Shown here: one piece after another, positions 1 through 7,639 of the stretch
Layout: the number at the start of each line of letters is the position of its first letter
Numbering within the stretch: the stretch's first letter is position 1
Translations under genes and position numbers: made by a program
Source: Deltaproteobacteria bacterium
GTDB taxonomy: Bacteria > Campylobacterota_A > Desulfurellia > JAGGSF01
Length of the DNA stretch: 40,058 nucleotides
Assembly: GCA_021159305.1 (NCBI GenBank)
Contig: JAGGSB010000037.1
Location: forward strand, 1-40,058
Direction: 5' to 3'
Notes under the pieces: model-generated
Database searches by the model: none
The model's input: only the letters and a program-made list of their open reading frames with translations
What the model was told of the DNA's origin: nothing

Positions 1-194
1 TCGGTGATACACTAAATTACCAATGGAGGTGTCTCATTTTCATTGACACATTCCGAAACATTCTATTTTCTTAACATTTTTTATAAACTATTTTCTATAC
101 GCCTTTTTATCTAATGCGGTAAACAAAGACAGGAAATAAAGAAAAGATTAGATAAGAATTATTCTTGTTCTTTGAAACCGCCATATGAAAATTT

Positions 195-420
195 ATGTTA
201 AGAAAATACGAAATAAATAATAGAAGCGATATGTCGTCACCGAGGATTTCCTGTAATCAATTCCGCTTCTTTAGTTGTAAAGCCTGCTCCTGTAAAACAA
301 GACAGCGCTTGAAATTTTGACAAGCTCCACTCAAGACCAGTTAATTCAAATACAATAGCACCTATTTAACAATAACAACATATAATAACCAACAGAATTA
401 GTAAATGAATATACGCATGG
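195..420 (-). pseudogene. Decayed N-terminal part of a membrane protein
   Basis: No intact gene lies in 1-435. On the minus strand one frame reads a hydrophobic segment (HLLILLVIICC), a stop at 366-368, then 42 open codons from 365 to 240 containing GAIVFELTGLEWSLSKFQAL and then CFTGAGFTTKEAELITGNPR. A TGA follows at 237-239, then RHIASIIYFVFS and another stop. From memory, the motif FQALSxFTGxGFTTxEAE followed by NPxRR is typical of the N-terminal membrane region of small TrkA-C-domain (potassium-channel-like) membrane proteins. The TGA sits where an arginine (CGA) would be expected. Several in-frame stops and the lack of a start mean the gene is dead. The family assignment is an inference from a remembered motif; that the stretch is former coding sequence is more secure. 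Confidence 0.5.
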
Positions 421-435
421 TTTTAATTAAAATCA

Positions 436-1272
436 TTGACGTATTACAAAAATAGATTTAAAAAAACAATGATGGAAAGTATAAACAAACAGACAGTGGA
501 AGATTTTAAAAAATGGTTTGAAAGTTATATTCAGACATTTAAATTCGACGATGCTGATTTGAGACAGAATGTAGAATTAAAGGAAAAACATACCAAACGG
601 GTATGCGAAGAGATTTTGTATATCGGCAAAGAACTTAAATTAAGTAATCAAAATCTATATTTAGCTGAAATTATGGCTCTTTTTCATGATATTGGCCGAT
701 TTGAACAGTATAAGGAATATAGGACTTTTTCGGATCAAAAATCTGCAAATCATGCAGAACTTGGCGTAAAAGTGCTCAGGGAAAATGGCGTTTTAAATAA
801 ATTTGATAAACCCACACAAAACTTAATTTTAAAAGCAATTTTATATCACAATCGTGCTGTTTTACCTCTAAAAGAGACAAAAATCTGTTTATTTTTTAGT
901 AAGCTGTTGCGAGATGCCGATAAGCTGGATATCTGGAGAGTGGTCATAGATTATTACTACCGAAAAAACAGAAAACGCAGTAGCGCAATTGAGCTCGGCT
1001 TACCTGATACTCCCGGGATTTCAGACGATGTCTATAAAGATTTAATGGAGAAAAGAATTGTAAACTTTAAAGACTTGAAAAATCTAAACGATTTTAAGCT
1101 CCTTCAAGTCGGCTGGATCTATGATATAAATTTCAAGCCTACATTCCAGCGCATTAAGGAAAGAGGTTATCTGAAGATAATTTATAATGTTTTACCTGAA
1201 TCACAAAGAGTCAAAAACATCTTTGATATGGCCCAACTTTATCTTATGGGCAAAATTCGCAATGTGGTTTAA
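436..1272 (+). CDS. HD-domain metal-dependent phosphohydrolase
   Basis: Product of up to 278 residues with a complete HD-domain signature: H52, the H84-D85 pair in LFHDIGRFEQY, further histidines at H106 and H138, and D162 in LLRDADKLD. HD proteins bind one or two metals and hydrolyse phosphate esters, often of nucleotides; the substrate cannot be read from sequence. It looks cytoplasmic, with no signal peptide or membrane segment. The longest reading starts at a TTG at 436. In-frame ATGs at 469 and 472 (residues 12 and 13) are at least as likely, and neither position has a clear Shine-Dalgarno sequence. It stands alone on the plus strand and its stop abuts the stop of the convergent isochorismatase-family gene. 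Confidence 0.85.
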   Translation: MTYYKNRFKKTMMESINKQTVEDFKKWFESYIQTFKFDDADLRQNVELKEKHTKRVCEEILYIGKELKLSNQNLYLAEIMALFHDIGRFEQYKEYRTFSDQKSANHAELGVKVLRENGVLNKFDKPTQNLILKAILYHNRAVLPLKETKICLFFSKLLRDADKLDIWRVVIDYYYRKNRKRSSAIELGLPDTPGISDDVYKDLMEKRIVNFKDLKNLNDFKLLQVGWIYDINFKPTFQRIKERGYLKIIYNVLPESQRVKNIFDMAQLYLMGKIRNVV

Positions 1273-1824
1273 CTATTCTTTACCCAGAATAATACGCTGA
1301 ACCTTTTTGAATTGGGGCGTGCCTGCTTCTTTCAACCAGTAAAAGATAATGCTCTCAGCAGGCATTATCTTAGCTCCTTCTTGCTTTAATAATGATAACC
1401 CCCAGTTATAAAACCTGTTTTCTCTGGATGTAGTGGTGTCTGCAGGAACAACGACGGTGTAATTTTTTTCCAATAGTTCTAAAGCGGTGGAAAGCACACA
1501 AACATGTGTCTCTATCCCTGTTAAAATAATTACATTTTTGTCCAGCTTTTTCAGATAATTTTCACATTCTTTTAATCGTAACGCAGAGAATGTCATTTTT
1601 TCAAAATATTTTGCTTGTTTTAAAAGATTTTTTAATATTTCTGTTGTTTTGCCTAAACCTTGCGGATATTGCTCTGTAAAGATCAGGGGAATAGAAAATT
1701 CGTTTGCCGCTTTCAAAAGTATTTTGTTGTTTTTTATCACTTCTTCCCTGAAAGGCATCGCCTGCAAGAGCTTTTCCTGCATATCGATAGTCATAATCGC
1801 ACAATTTTCCTTTTCTAACCACAT
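1273..1824 (-). CDS. Isochorismatase/nicotinamidase-fold cysteine hydrolase
   Basis: About 183 residues of the isochorismatase-like hydrolase fold. The expected triad is visible: D14 (MTIDMQ), K76 (FEKMTFSA) and nucleophile C109 in GIETHVCV, preceded by the usual cis-peptide region. Length and motifs fit the small YcaC-like hydrolases rather than the two-domain isochorismatases. The substrate is unknown; candidates are amides such as nicotinamide or carbamoyl compounds. I chose the ATG at 1824, which has a G-rich stretch (GGGGG) about six bases upstream; a GTG at 1836 would add four residues. The gene follows the TPR gene on the same strand after about 110 bases, so co-transcription is possible. 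Confidence 0.87.
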   Translation of the reverse strand: MWLEKENCAIMTIDMQEKLLQAMPFREEVIKNNKILLKAANEFSIPLIFTEQYPQGLGKTTEILKNLLKQAKYFEKMTFSALRLKECENYLKKLDKNVIILTGIETHVCVLSTALELLEKNYTVVVPADTTTSRENRFYNWGLSLLKQEGAKIMPAESIIFYWLKEAGTPQFKKVQRIILGKE

Positions 1825-1932
1825 ACTTGCCCCCACTACATAAATTTTTATACGAAGACTTTACTTGATCTCTTTAAAAACACAAGCAATTTTCTTGTCA
1901 TACTTTACACCAAAACCCAGTAGGTGCTAATT

Positions 1933-2706
1933 CTACCCATTTCTATTACTAAAGAAATAAGTTAAGTTAAACCATGCATTATCCATAATTCTAATTCCTT
2001 TTCTTGATAGTTTCACACCTGTTTTTCCGCTTGTTTTATATTCTATAATGTGGTCCAATGCTCTTTGGGCAAACTCCGATGCCTTTTTTTTATCCCCCAT
2101 TTTCTTATAAGCATATATTGTACTGAACAGCATATTAATATAAAAAGGAAGATTATGTTCTGCCCATCTTGTAGACATAACATCTTTGTAAAGTTCTACT
2201 GCCTGTTTGTATTTCCCTGTCTCTTTATAGATATTTGCCATATCTTTTAAGATAAATGCTCTTTTCATATCAGAGGAAAGTGCTAAGGCTTGTTTTAGGA
2301 AAAAAAGCGCTTCGGAAGGATTTTTTAAATTTCTGTAAAGGCGTGCTAACTCTGTATAGCCTATAACCATCATTTCTCTGCTGTGTGCTCTGAATGCTAT
2401 TCTTAAAACCGCTCTTAGAAATCCTTCGGCTATTTTAAATTCTCTTTTTTCTATATATATCATAGCCAAGCTGCCTATAGACATGTATTTTTCTTGTAAT
2501 GTTTTTGCCTCTGCAAGTGATTTTTTTAGAAAGAATTGAGCGGCATTTAAAGAACCCATTATAAAATAACCGGTACCCATCCAGTATAAAACAGAAAAAT
2601 TTTGAGGAAAAATCTTGTAAGCATTCTTAAATTCAAGAATTGCTTTTAAGGGTTCATTTTCTTTAATTAAAAGACTGATGCCTTTTTCTATATAAACTTT
2701 TATCAC
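1933..2706 (-). CDS. TPR-repeat protein
   Basis: About 257 residues made almost wholly of tetratricopeptide helices. Repeats with the W-x-G-Y and A-x-x-x-Y spacing are visible in YWMGTGYFIMGSLNAAQFF, YTELARLYRNLKNPSEALFF and MANIYKETGKYKQAVELY. There is no signal peptide and no catalytic domain, so a protein-binding scaffold is the only supportable role. The GTG at 2706 is preceded by GAGG at about ten bases. A TTG at 2715 gives three more residues but would sit almost on top of the GAGG. It is divergent from the RAYT gene, with about 60 bases between starts. Confidence 0.75.
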   Translation of the reverse strand: MIKVYIEKGISLLIKENEPLKAILEFKNAYKIFPQNFSVLYWMGTGYFIMGSLNAAQFFLKKSLAEAKTLQEKYMSIGSLAMIYIEKREFKIAEGFLRAVLRIAFRAHSREMMVIGYTELARLYRNLKNPSEALFFLKQALALSSDMKRAFILKDMANIYKETGKYKQAVELYKDVMSTRWAEHNLPFYINMLFSTIYAYKKMGDKKKASEFAQRALDHIIEYKTSGKTGVKLSRKGIRIMDNAWFNLTYFFSNRNG

Positions 2707-2765
2707 TGGGGTCAAACCTCAAATTTAAACTTTACATTCTATCTCTTTTATGTAACAATTCTCAT

Positions 2766-3734
2766 ATGGCACGACAGTTGCGTATTCTTTACCCTAACGC
2801 CTTATATTATATTACTTCATGTGGTAATACACAACAGGATATTTTTTTTAATGACAGTGATAGACGAAAATTTCTAAATATTCTTGCCCGCACCAAAAAG
2901 GAATATGGATATATTCTACACGGCTATTGTCTTATGAATAGTTGTTTTCATCTTTTATTAGAAACACCTCATGCCAATTTGCATACAATTATGCAGAATA
3001 TCAACACATCTTATACTGTTTATGTAAATAGAAAATATAACAGGGTAGGGCATCTATTTAGAGGAAGATATAAAGCAATCGTAATAGATAAAGAAAATTA
3101 TCTTCTTCAGGTTAGTAAATATATTCATCTCAAACCGGTTGAAGCCAAATTAAGCAATTTTCCCGAGGATTATATCTGGAGTAGCTATAAGGACTTTATC
3201 CATCCCTGTAGCTCAATTGTAGATACAGAATTTATTTTATCTCGTCTTTGTAATGATTCCAAAAAATCTTGTGAGCTTTATAAATATTTTGTAGAAAAAG
3301 AAAAAGATAAAGATATACAAAAAAATATAAAAGGTATGGTGCTGGGAGATGAAAGATTTATAAAAGATATTCTACAAAAGATAAAAAATATAAGAAAAAA
3401 AGAATATCCTGCGGTGCACCAACTTATAACAGTGTTCTCACCAAAGGAAATTATTGTAAAAGTCGCTGTGTTTTTTGGAGTTAAACCCGTAAAACTTTTG
3501 CGAAGATCACGCAATAGATGGGAGAGGAAAATTGCTATTTATTTAACAAAAATTCTTTCCAGAAGGAGTCATAGAATATTGGGAAGGTATTTTGGTGTCA
3601 GTGGAGCGGCAATAAGTGCAGCTATAAAAAAATGTATGATGGAGATGAAAAAGGATAAAAAACTTGAGAAGATAGTAGAGCAAATAAAAAACAATGTTGT
3701 TGAGGAGAAAACAAATGCCCCAGACAGGATTTGA
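2766..3734 (+). CDS. RAYT / IS200-like (Y1) transposase-family protein with altered HUH motif
   Basis: A 322-residue protein of the REP-associated tyrosine transposase group. Family hallmarks are the opening ARQLRILYPNALYYITSCG, the block GRVGHLFRGRYKAIVID-like segment at residues 92-108 and the YLLQVSKYIHLKPVEA helix with tyrosines 112 and 119. A C-terminal extension (about residues 220-310) ends in a DnaA-domain-IV-like helix-turn-helix (RILGRYFGVSGAAISAAIKK). Where the family normally has N-H-x-H-L-L, this protein reads S-C-F-H-L-L (C60, H62), so the first histidine of the metal-binding HUH pair is cysteine. The frame is otherwise intact. The last codons read through the 3' end of the tRNA-Arg gene on the other strand. 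No terminal repeats of a classical IS were seen. No Shine-Dalgarno precedes the ATG. It may be domesticated or inactive. Confidence 0.85.
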   Translation: MARQLRILYPNALYYITSCGNTQQDIFFNDSDRRKFLNILARTKKEYGYILHGYCLMNSCFHLLLETPHANLHTIMQNINTSYTVYVNRKYNRVGHLFRGRYKAIVIDKENYLLQVSKYIHLKPVEAKLSNFPEDYIWSSYKDFIHPCSSIVDTEFILSRLCNDSKKSCELYKYFVEKEKDKDIQKNIKGMVLGDERFIKDILQKIKNIRKKEYPAVHQLITVFSPKEIIVKVAVFFGVKPVKLLRRSRNRWERKIAIYLTKILSRRSHRILGRYFGVSGAAISAAIKKCMMEMKKDKKLEKIVEQIKNNVVEEKTNAPDRI

Positions 3735-3789
3735 ACCTGCGACACCGGGATTAGGAATCCCGTGCTCTATCCACCTGAGCTACTGGGGC
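3716..3789 (-). tRNA. tRNA-Arg (anticodon CCT)
   Basis: Reverse-complement reading folds as a complete cloverleaf of 74 nt. The acceptor stem pairs GCCCCAG with CTGGGGC, the anticodon stem is CGGGA/TCCCG around loop TTCCTAA (anticodon CCT, reading AGG codons), and the T-arm contains GGTTCGAATCC. The discriminator is A. CCA is not encoded, so it must be added after transcription. The 3' end overlaps the end of the convergent RAYT-family gene by 19 bases. Confidence 0.95.
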
Positions 3790-3804
3790 GTATTCTTGCT
3801 AATA

Positions 3805-3832
3805 TTATTATATTCAATTGCAGGGTTGTCAA
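3805..3832 (-). promoter_or_regulatory. Likely promoter of tRNA-Arg
   Basis: On the minus strand TTGACA (3827-3832) is followed after 16 bases by TAATAA (3805-3810), about 15 bases before the tRNA 5' end. The -35 box lies in the 15-base palindrome AGGGTTGTCAACCCT (3823-3837), so a regulator or a cruciform could act here. Confidence 0.5.
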
Positions 3833-3856
3833 CCCTATCTTACAAAAGAGGTGACT

Positions 3857-5038
3857 ATGGATTTATTTGAAAAGTGCAAAGAATTTACCGATGCAAAAAG
3901 AGTAATGGAAATGGGGCTTTATCCCTATTTTGTGCCCATTGAATCTGAACAGGGAACAGAAGTTTTGATAAATGGCAGGAAGATATTGATGTTGGGTTCT
4001 AACAGCTATTTAGGCTTGGTTACTCATCCCAAAGTAAGAGAAGCAGCTATAAATGCAATAAAGAAATATGGGACCGGCTGCGCGGGCTCGCGTTTTTTAA
4101 ATGGAACACTGGACATACACATGGAATTAGAAGAAAGATTGGCACGCTTTACGGGCAAAGAAGCCGCTCTTTTATTCAGCACTGGTTTTCAAGTGAATTT
4201 AGGAACAATCAGTGCTTTAGTGGCAAAAGGTGAATATTTGATACTGGACAAATCTGACCATGCCAGCATTGTAGATGCTGCTCAGCTTTCTTTTGGTATA
4301 GCTAAAAGATACTTGCACAACGATATGAATTCTCTGGAAAGGCTTTTAAAAAAATTAGATTATGATATACCGAAGCTCATCGTGGTTGATGGTGTTTATA
4401 GTATGGATGGAGACATTGCCAACTTGCCGGAGCTTGTCAGATTAAAGAAAAAATACAATGCACGAGTAATGGTTGATGATGCACATGCGGTAGGTGTGAT
4501 TGGGAAAAATGGCAGTGGAACAGCGGATTATTATGGATTAACGGATGAAACGGATCTCATTATGGCTACCTTTAGTAAATCTTTTGCATCATTAGGGGGA
4601 TTTATAGCAGCCGATGAGTATGTCATACATTATTTAAAACATTATGCTCGTTCACTTATCTTTTCCGCCAGTATTACGCCTGCGTCTACCGCCGCTTGCC
4701 TGGCAGCATTGGATATTATGGAGAGTGAACCAGAACGTATTGAGAAATTGTGGGCAAATACCAACCGTATGCGAAAGGGACTGCAAGAGATGGGATATGA
4801 CACTGCAACCAGTTGCACCCCTATTATTCCTGTAATTATTGGTGATAATAATAAGGTATTGCTTATGCGCAAGATGCTGTTTGATGAAGGAATATTTGTA
4901 AATCCCGTGGTTTCACCAGCAGTGCCCAAAAACAAAACATTAGTGAGGGTAAGCCTTATGGCTACCCACACCTTTGACCAAATAGATTTTGCATTGGAAA
5001 AATTCAGAGAGATTGGCAAAAAATTGGGTGTTATATGA
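3857..5038 (+). CDS. PLP-dependent alpha-oxoamine synthase, serine palmitoyltransferase-like
   Basis: A 393-residue class-II PLP enzyme of the alpha-oxoamine synthase family, which condenses an amino acid with an acyl-CoA and releases CO2. Visible motifs: H135 in KSDHASIVD (stacks on PLP), the DxxH motif at D207-H210 ([10 protein letters not shown]), and the Schiff-base lysine K241 in [11 protein letters not shown]. The segments [29 protein letters not shown] and FSASITPAS resemble bacterial serine palmitoyltransferases more than KBL, HemA or BioF. It is therefore probably the first step of sphingolipid-type lipid synthesis; KBL or an AONS homologue of other specificity remains possible. ATG 3857 is chosen because AGAGGTG lies just upstream; an upstream in-frame TTG (3818) has no such site. 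The 3' end overlaps the next gene as ATGA, implying translational coupling. Confidence 0.82.
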   Translation: MDLFEKCKEFTDAKRVMEMGLYPYFVPIESEQGTEVLINGRKILMLGSNSYLGLVTHPKVREAAINAIKKYGTGCAGSRFLNGTLDIHMELEERLARFTGKEAALLFSTGFQVNLGTISALVAKGEYLILDKSDHASIVDAAQLSFGIAKRYLHNDMNSLERLLKKLDYDIPKLIVVDGVYSMDGDIANLPELVRLKKKYNARVMVDDAHAVGVIGKNGSGTADYYGLTDETDLIMATFSKSFASLGGFIAADEYVIHYLKHYARSLIFSASITPASTAACLAALDIMESEPERIEKLWANTNRMRKGLQEMGYDTATSCTPIIPVIIGDNNKVLLMRKMLFDEGIFVNPVVSPAVPKNKTLVRVSLMATHTFDQIDFALEKFREIGKKLGVI

Positions 5039-6141
5039 TAGAGGTTGCAGAGGCGACTTCAGAGAGAGAATTTGTCCTGTTTCCGTGGAGGATTTACAAA
5101 AAATATAAATGTTGGGTTCCTCCTTTAATCAAGGAAGAAACAGAACTCTTAGATGAAGACAAAAACCCTTTTTATAAACATGCAAAGATAAAGCTTTTTT
5201 TTGCTTATAAAGATAAAGAGGTAGTGGGAAGAATTGCAGCCTGCGTAAATAAAAGGCACAATGAATATCATAAAGACAAAGTAGGTTTTTTCGGATTCTT
5301 TGAGTGTATAAATGACTTGGATGTATCAAAAGCATTGCTGGACAAAGCCTCTTCTTATCTGCGCCAGCAAGGCATGGATAGAATGAGAGGTCCTATGAAT
5401 CCATCTATGAATGACACCTGTGGTCTTTTAGTAAAGGGATTTTTTTCTCCCCCGGTTTTTATGATGCCCTATAATCCTCATTACTATATAAATCTGTTAG
5501 AAAACTATGGATTAAAGAAGGTAAAAGATTTGTATGCCTACTACCTTTCTACATTGACCAGGCCCCAGGAGAGACTTATTCAAATAGGAGAAAGGATAAA
5601 GAAGAGGTTTAATATTACCTTGCGTTATTTTTCTAAAAAAAATCTTAAAAGGGACATGAATATAATTAAAAATATCTACTCTCAAGCCTGGAAAGACAAT
5701 TGGGGTTTTGTTCCTCCTACCGATGAGGAAATTGCTTATGGAGCAGAGAAAATGAAGAGTATTGTTCCTGAAAAATTTATCATCATTGCTGAAAAAGAAG
5801 GAGAACCATGCGGATATTCACTTATCTTTCCTGATTTTAACCAGGCCTTAAAGGTAATCAATGGGAAAATAACCCCCTTTAATTTTTTAAAATTTTTATT
5901 TGCTTTAAAAAAGATAAACAACTCCCGACTTATTACTCTGGGCATCGTTGATAAATATCGCAATTTAGGCATAGACCTTCTCCTTTATTTAGAGAGTTTT
6001 AAAGTAGTAGAAGAAAGTGGCTATGCAGGGGGAGAGCTCTCCTGGACATTGGAGGACAATTTTGCTATCAATAAACCCATAGAAGACAGGATGAAGGCAG
6101 AACTGTATAAAATTTATAGAATATACGAGAAAGAGATTTAA
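5035..6141 (+). CDS. GNAT-like acyltransferase-family protein, partner of the SPT-like enzyme
   Basis: A 368-residue protein without signal peptide. The opening ([20 protein letters not shown], then WVPPLIKEE and [18 protein letters not shown]) and a GNAT-type C-terminal half ([20 protein letters not shown] near residue 300) match a poorly characterised family usually annotated as GNAT N-acetyltransferases, of the E. coli YghO type. Its start overlaps the stop of the SPT-like gene by four bases. In Caulobacter a GNAT-superfamily protein serves as bacterial ceramide synthase, N-acylating the product made downstream of SPT. By context this gene is a candidate for that or a related acyl transfer. 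The role is inference; the family and the coupling are visible. Confidence 0.68.
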   Translation: MIEVAEATSEREFVLFPWRIYKKYKCWVPPLIKEETELLDEDKNPFYKHAKIKLFFAYKDKEVVGRIAACVNKRHNEYHKDKVGFFGFFECINDLDVSKALLDKASSYLRQQGMDRMRGPMNPSMNDTCGLLVKGFFSPPVFMMPYNPHYYINLLENYGLKKVKDLYAYYLSTLTRPQERLIQIGERIKKRFNITLRYFSKKNLKRDMNIIKNIYSQAWKDNWGFVPPTDEEIAYGAEKMKSIVPEKFIIIAEKEGEPCGYSLIFPDFNQALKVINGKITPFNFLKFLFALKKINNSRLITLGIVDKYRNLGIDLLLYLESFKVVEESGYAGGELSWTLEDNFAINKPIEDRMKAELYKIYRIYEKEI

Positions 6142-6150
6142 TCTCTCTTT
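6129..6150 (+). terminator. Weak terminator-like hairpin after the SPT/GNAT unit
   Basis: AAGAGAT and ATCTCTCTT form an A/T-rich stem that includes the last codons and stop of the GNAT-like gene, followed by TTT. A stronger G/C-rich hairpin with a T-tract follows at 6343-6368. Confidence 0.35.
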
Positions 6151-6159
6151 GGGTCTAAT

Positions 6160-6240
6160 TCCCCGCAGCTTGCCGCGATTTGTGTCATAAAAATTCGTAA
6201 ATGAATTTTTGCGCTCAAATCTGCGATTTGTGTCATTCCC
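6160..6240 (-). repeat. Two units of the paired-hairpin ATGACA repeat family
   Basis: On the minus strand, two units begin ATGACACAAATCGC, at 6235 and 6187, 48 bases apart. The first contains hairpin CAAATC-GCA-GATTTG, then AAAAATTC-ATTTAC-GAATTTTT directly before the second ATGACA. The second unit ends in a G/C-rich palindrome (GCGGCAAGCTGCGG) and GGGGAATTAGACCC, matching the end of the array at 39.8 kb. No gene starts here, so this copy is intergenic, between a plus gene and the convergent serS. Confidence 0.75.
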
Positions 6241-6296
6241 GTGAAAGCATGCCCTCGACCTGATCGGGGGCGGGAATCCAGAGTCCATATCAAGTA

Positions 6297-6371
6297 ATGT
6301 CACCCCGTACTTGATACGGGGGCGGAATGACATCTGGTGATACCCCGCTGCTTGCGGCGGGGGGTTTTTAT
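6297..6371. repeat. Double G/C-rich hairpin repeat (copy 1), also a terminator for plus-strand transcription
   Basis: Two hairpins in tandem: CCCCGTACTTGATACGGGG and CCCCGCTGCTTGCGGCGGGG, joined by a linker containing GGCGGAATGACAT and GGTGATA, then a T-rich tail. From 6318 to 6362 it matches 27225-27269 at 43 of 45 bases. A related half-palindrome (TCGGGGGCGGGAATCCAG) lies just upstream at about 6263-6281. The tail TTTTT after the last stem makes it a plausible rho-independent terminator for the SPT/GNAT operon, overlapping the end of serS. Confidence 0.75.
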
Positions 6372-7639
6372 TCAGCTTTTACAATTTTTGTCTTCATATA
6401 ATCTTGCAATACTTTGGGAATAATTACCGAGCCGTCTTTCTGCTGATAATTTTCTAAGATAGCAATCAGTGTTCTTCCTACCGCCAACCCCGAACCATTT
6501 AGAGTGTGAACATACTCTGTTTTTTTGCTACCTTTTCTTTTGAATCTTATGTTTGCTCTTCTGGCCTGAAAATCCAGACAATTTGAACAGGAAGAAACCT
6601 CTCTAAATTTGTTTTCTCCGGGCAGCCATACCTCTATATCATAGGTTTTTGCACTGGAAAAACCTATATCACCAGAACACAGCACCACTATGCGATATGG
6701 GATTTTTAAAAGTCTTAATATCTCTTGAGCATCTTCTGTAATTTTTTCCAGCACTTTGGAAGAATCTTCCGGTTTGGTAAATTGCACCAATTCTATCTTG
6801 TTAAACTGATGCTGCCTCATTATACCTCTTACATCTTTGCCATAAGAACCTGCTTCTTTACGAAAACAGGTTGACCAGGCTACATATTTTAAGGGCAGTT
6901 CCTCTTCTTTTAGTATCTCATTCCTGTGCAGGTTTATTAAAGGAACCTCTGCAGTAGGAATAAGGTATTGTCCATCTATCTCATATGCTTCTTCTTTGAA
7001 CTTTGGCAGCTGACCTGTTCCTACCATTATTTCTTCATTGACTAAAAATGGAGGAATAATTTCTGTATAATTGTATTTTTTAGTATGCACATCAATCATA
7101 AAATTAATTAATGCCCTTTCTAATTGTGCTCCATATCTTTTATACACTGCAAACCTGGGTCCGGAGAGTTTGGCTGCTGTTTTAAAGTCCAGAATATTTA
7201 GTTTTTCTCCCAATTCCCAGTGAGTTTTCACCTTAAAATCAAAATCTGGTATTTTCCCCCACCTTTTTATTTCTATATTTTCTTTTTCACTTTCTCCGAG
7301 CGGCACATCATCATCAATAATATTGGGCACCAGCAACCATTCTTTTAAAAATATGTCTTCTTTGTTCTGCATGTCTTCCTTTATTTGCTTGATTTCTATA
7401 TCTATTTTCTTAGATTCTTGTTGAAGCTGTTGTGCTGATTGTCCTTTTTTCTTTATTTCTCCTATCTTTTTTGAAATTGTTTTTTTGTCATGCAATAGTA
7501 TTTCCATTTGCTTTTTATTTTCTCTTATCCCTTCATCTAAAAGATAAAGTTTATCTATATCAACAGAACAAGATTTTCTCTTTTTGATATTTTCTTTTAA
7601 GGATTCTTTGTTTTCCCTTAAGTTTTTTATGTTTATCAT
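6368..7639 (-). CDS. serS: Seryl-tRNA synthetase
   Basis: A 423-residue class-II aminoacyl-tRNA synthetase that charges tRNA-Ser (and tRNA-Sec where present). The N-terminal tRNA-binding arm is a long antiparallel coiled coil (about residues 1-110, rich in Lys, Glu and Ile). Catalytic motifs are clear: TAEVPLINLHRNE, motif 2 FRKEAGSYGKDVRGIMRQHQ, and motif 3 LNGSGLAVGRTLIAILENYQ. Length equals the usual bacterial form. It is the last gene of a five-gene minus-strand operon and its start overlaps the stop of galU by four bases. The gene ends inside a repeat hairpin. Confidence 0.97.
   Translation of the reverse strand: MINIKNLRENKESLKENIKKRKSCSVDIDKLYLLDEGIRENKKQMEILLHDKKTISKKIGEIKKKGQSAQQLQQESKKIDIEIKQIKEDMQNKEDIFLKEWLLVPNIIDDDVPLGESEKENIEIKRWGKIPDFDFKVKTHWELGEKLNILDFKTAAKLSGPRFAVYKRYGAQLERALINFMIDVHTKKYNYTEIIPPFLVNEEIMVGTGQLPKFKEEAYEIDGQYLIPTAEVPLINLHRNEILKEEELPLKYVAWSTCFRKEAGSYGKDVRGIMRQHQFNKIELVQFTKPEDSSKVLEKITEDAQEILRLLKIPYRIVVLCSGDIGFSSAKTYDIEVWLPGENKFREVSSCSNCLDFQARRANIRFKRKGSKKTEYVHTLNGSGLAVGRTLIAILENYQQKDGSVIIPKVLQDYMKTKIVKAE

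Noticed and set aside
8-60. GTGTC...GACAC inverted repeat and CATTCCG near the window start resembling an insertion-sequence end
   Set aside because: The stem is only five base pairs, no transposase of that type is adjacent and no second end is visible.
195-420. Use of TGA as a sense codon to rescue the decayed membrane gene
   Set aside because: TGA ends many clear genes here (for example hisB, mtaB, the SPT-like gene), and another in-frame stop in the remnant is TAA.
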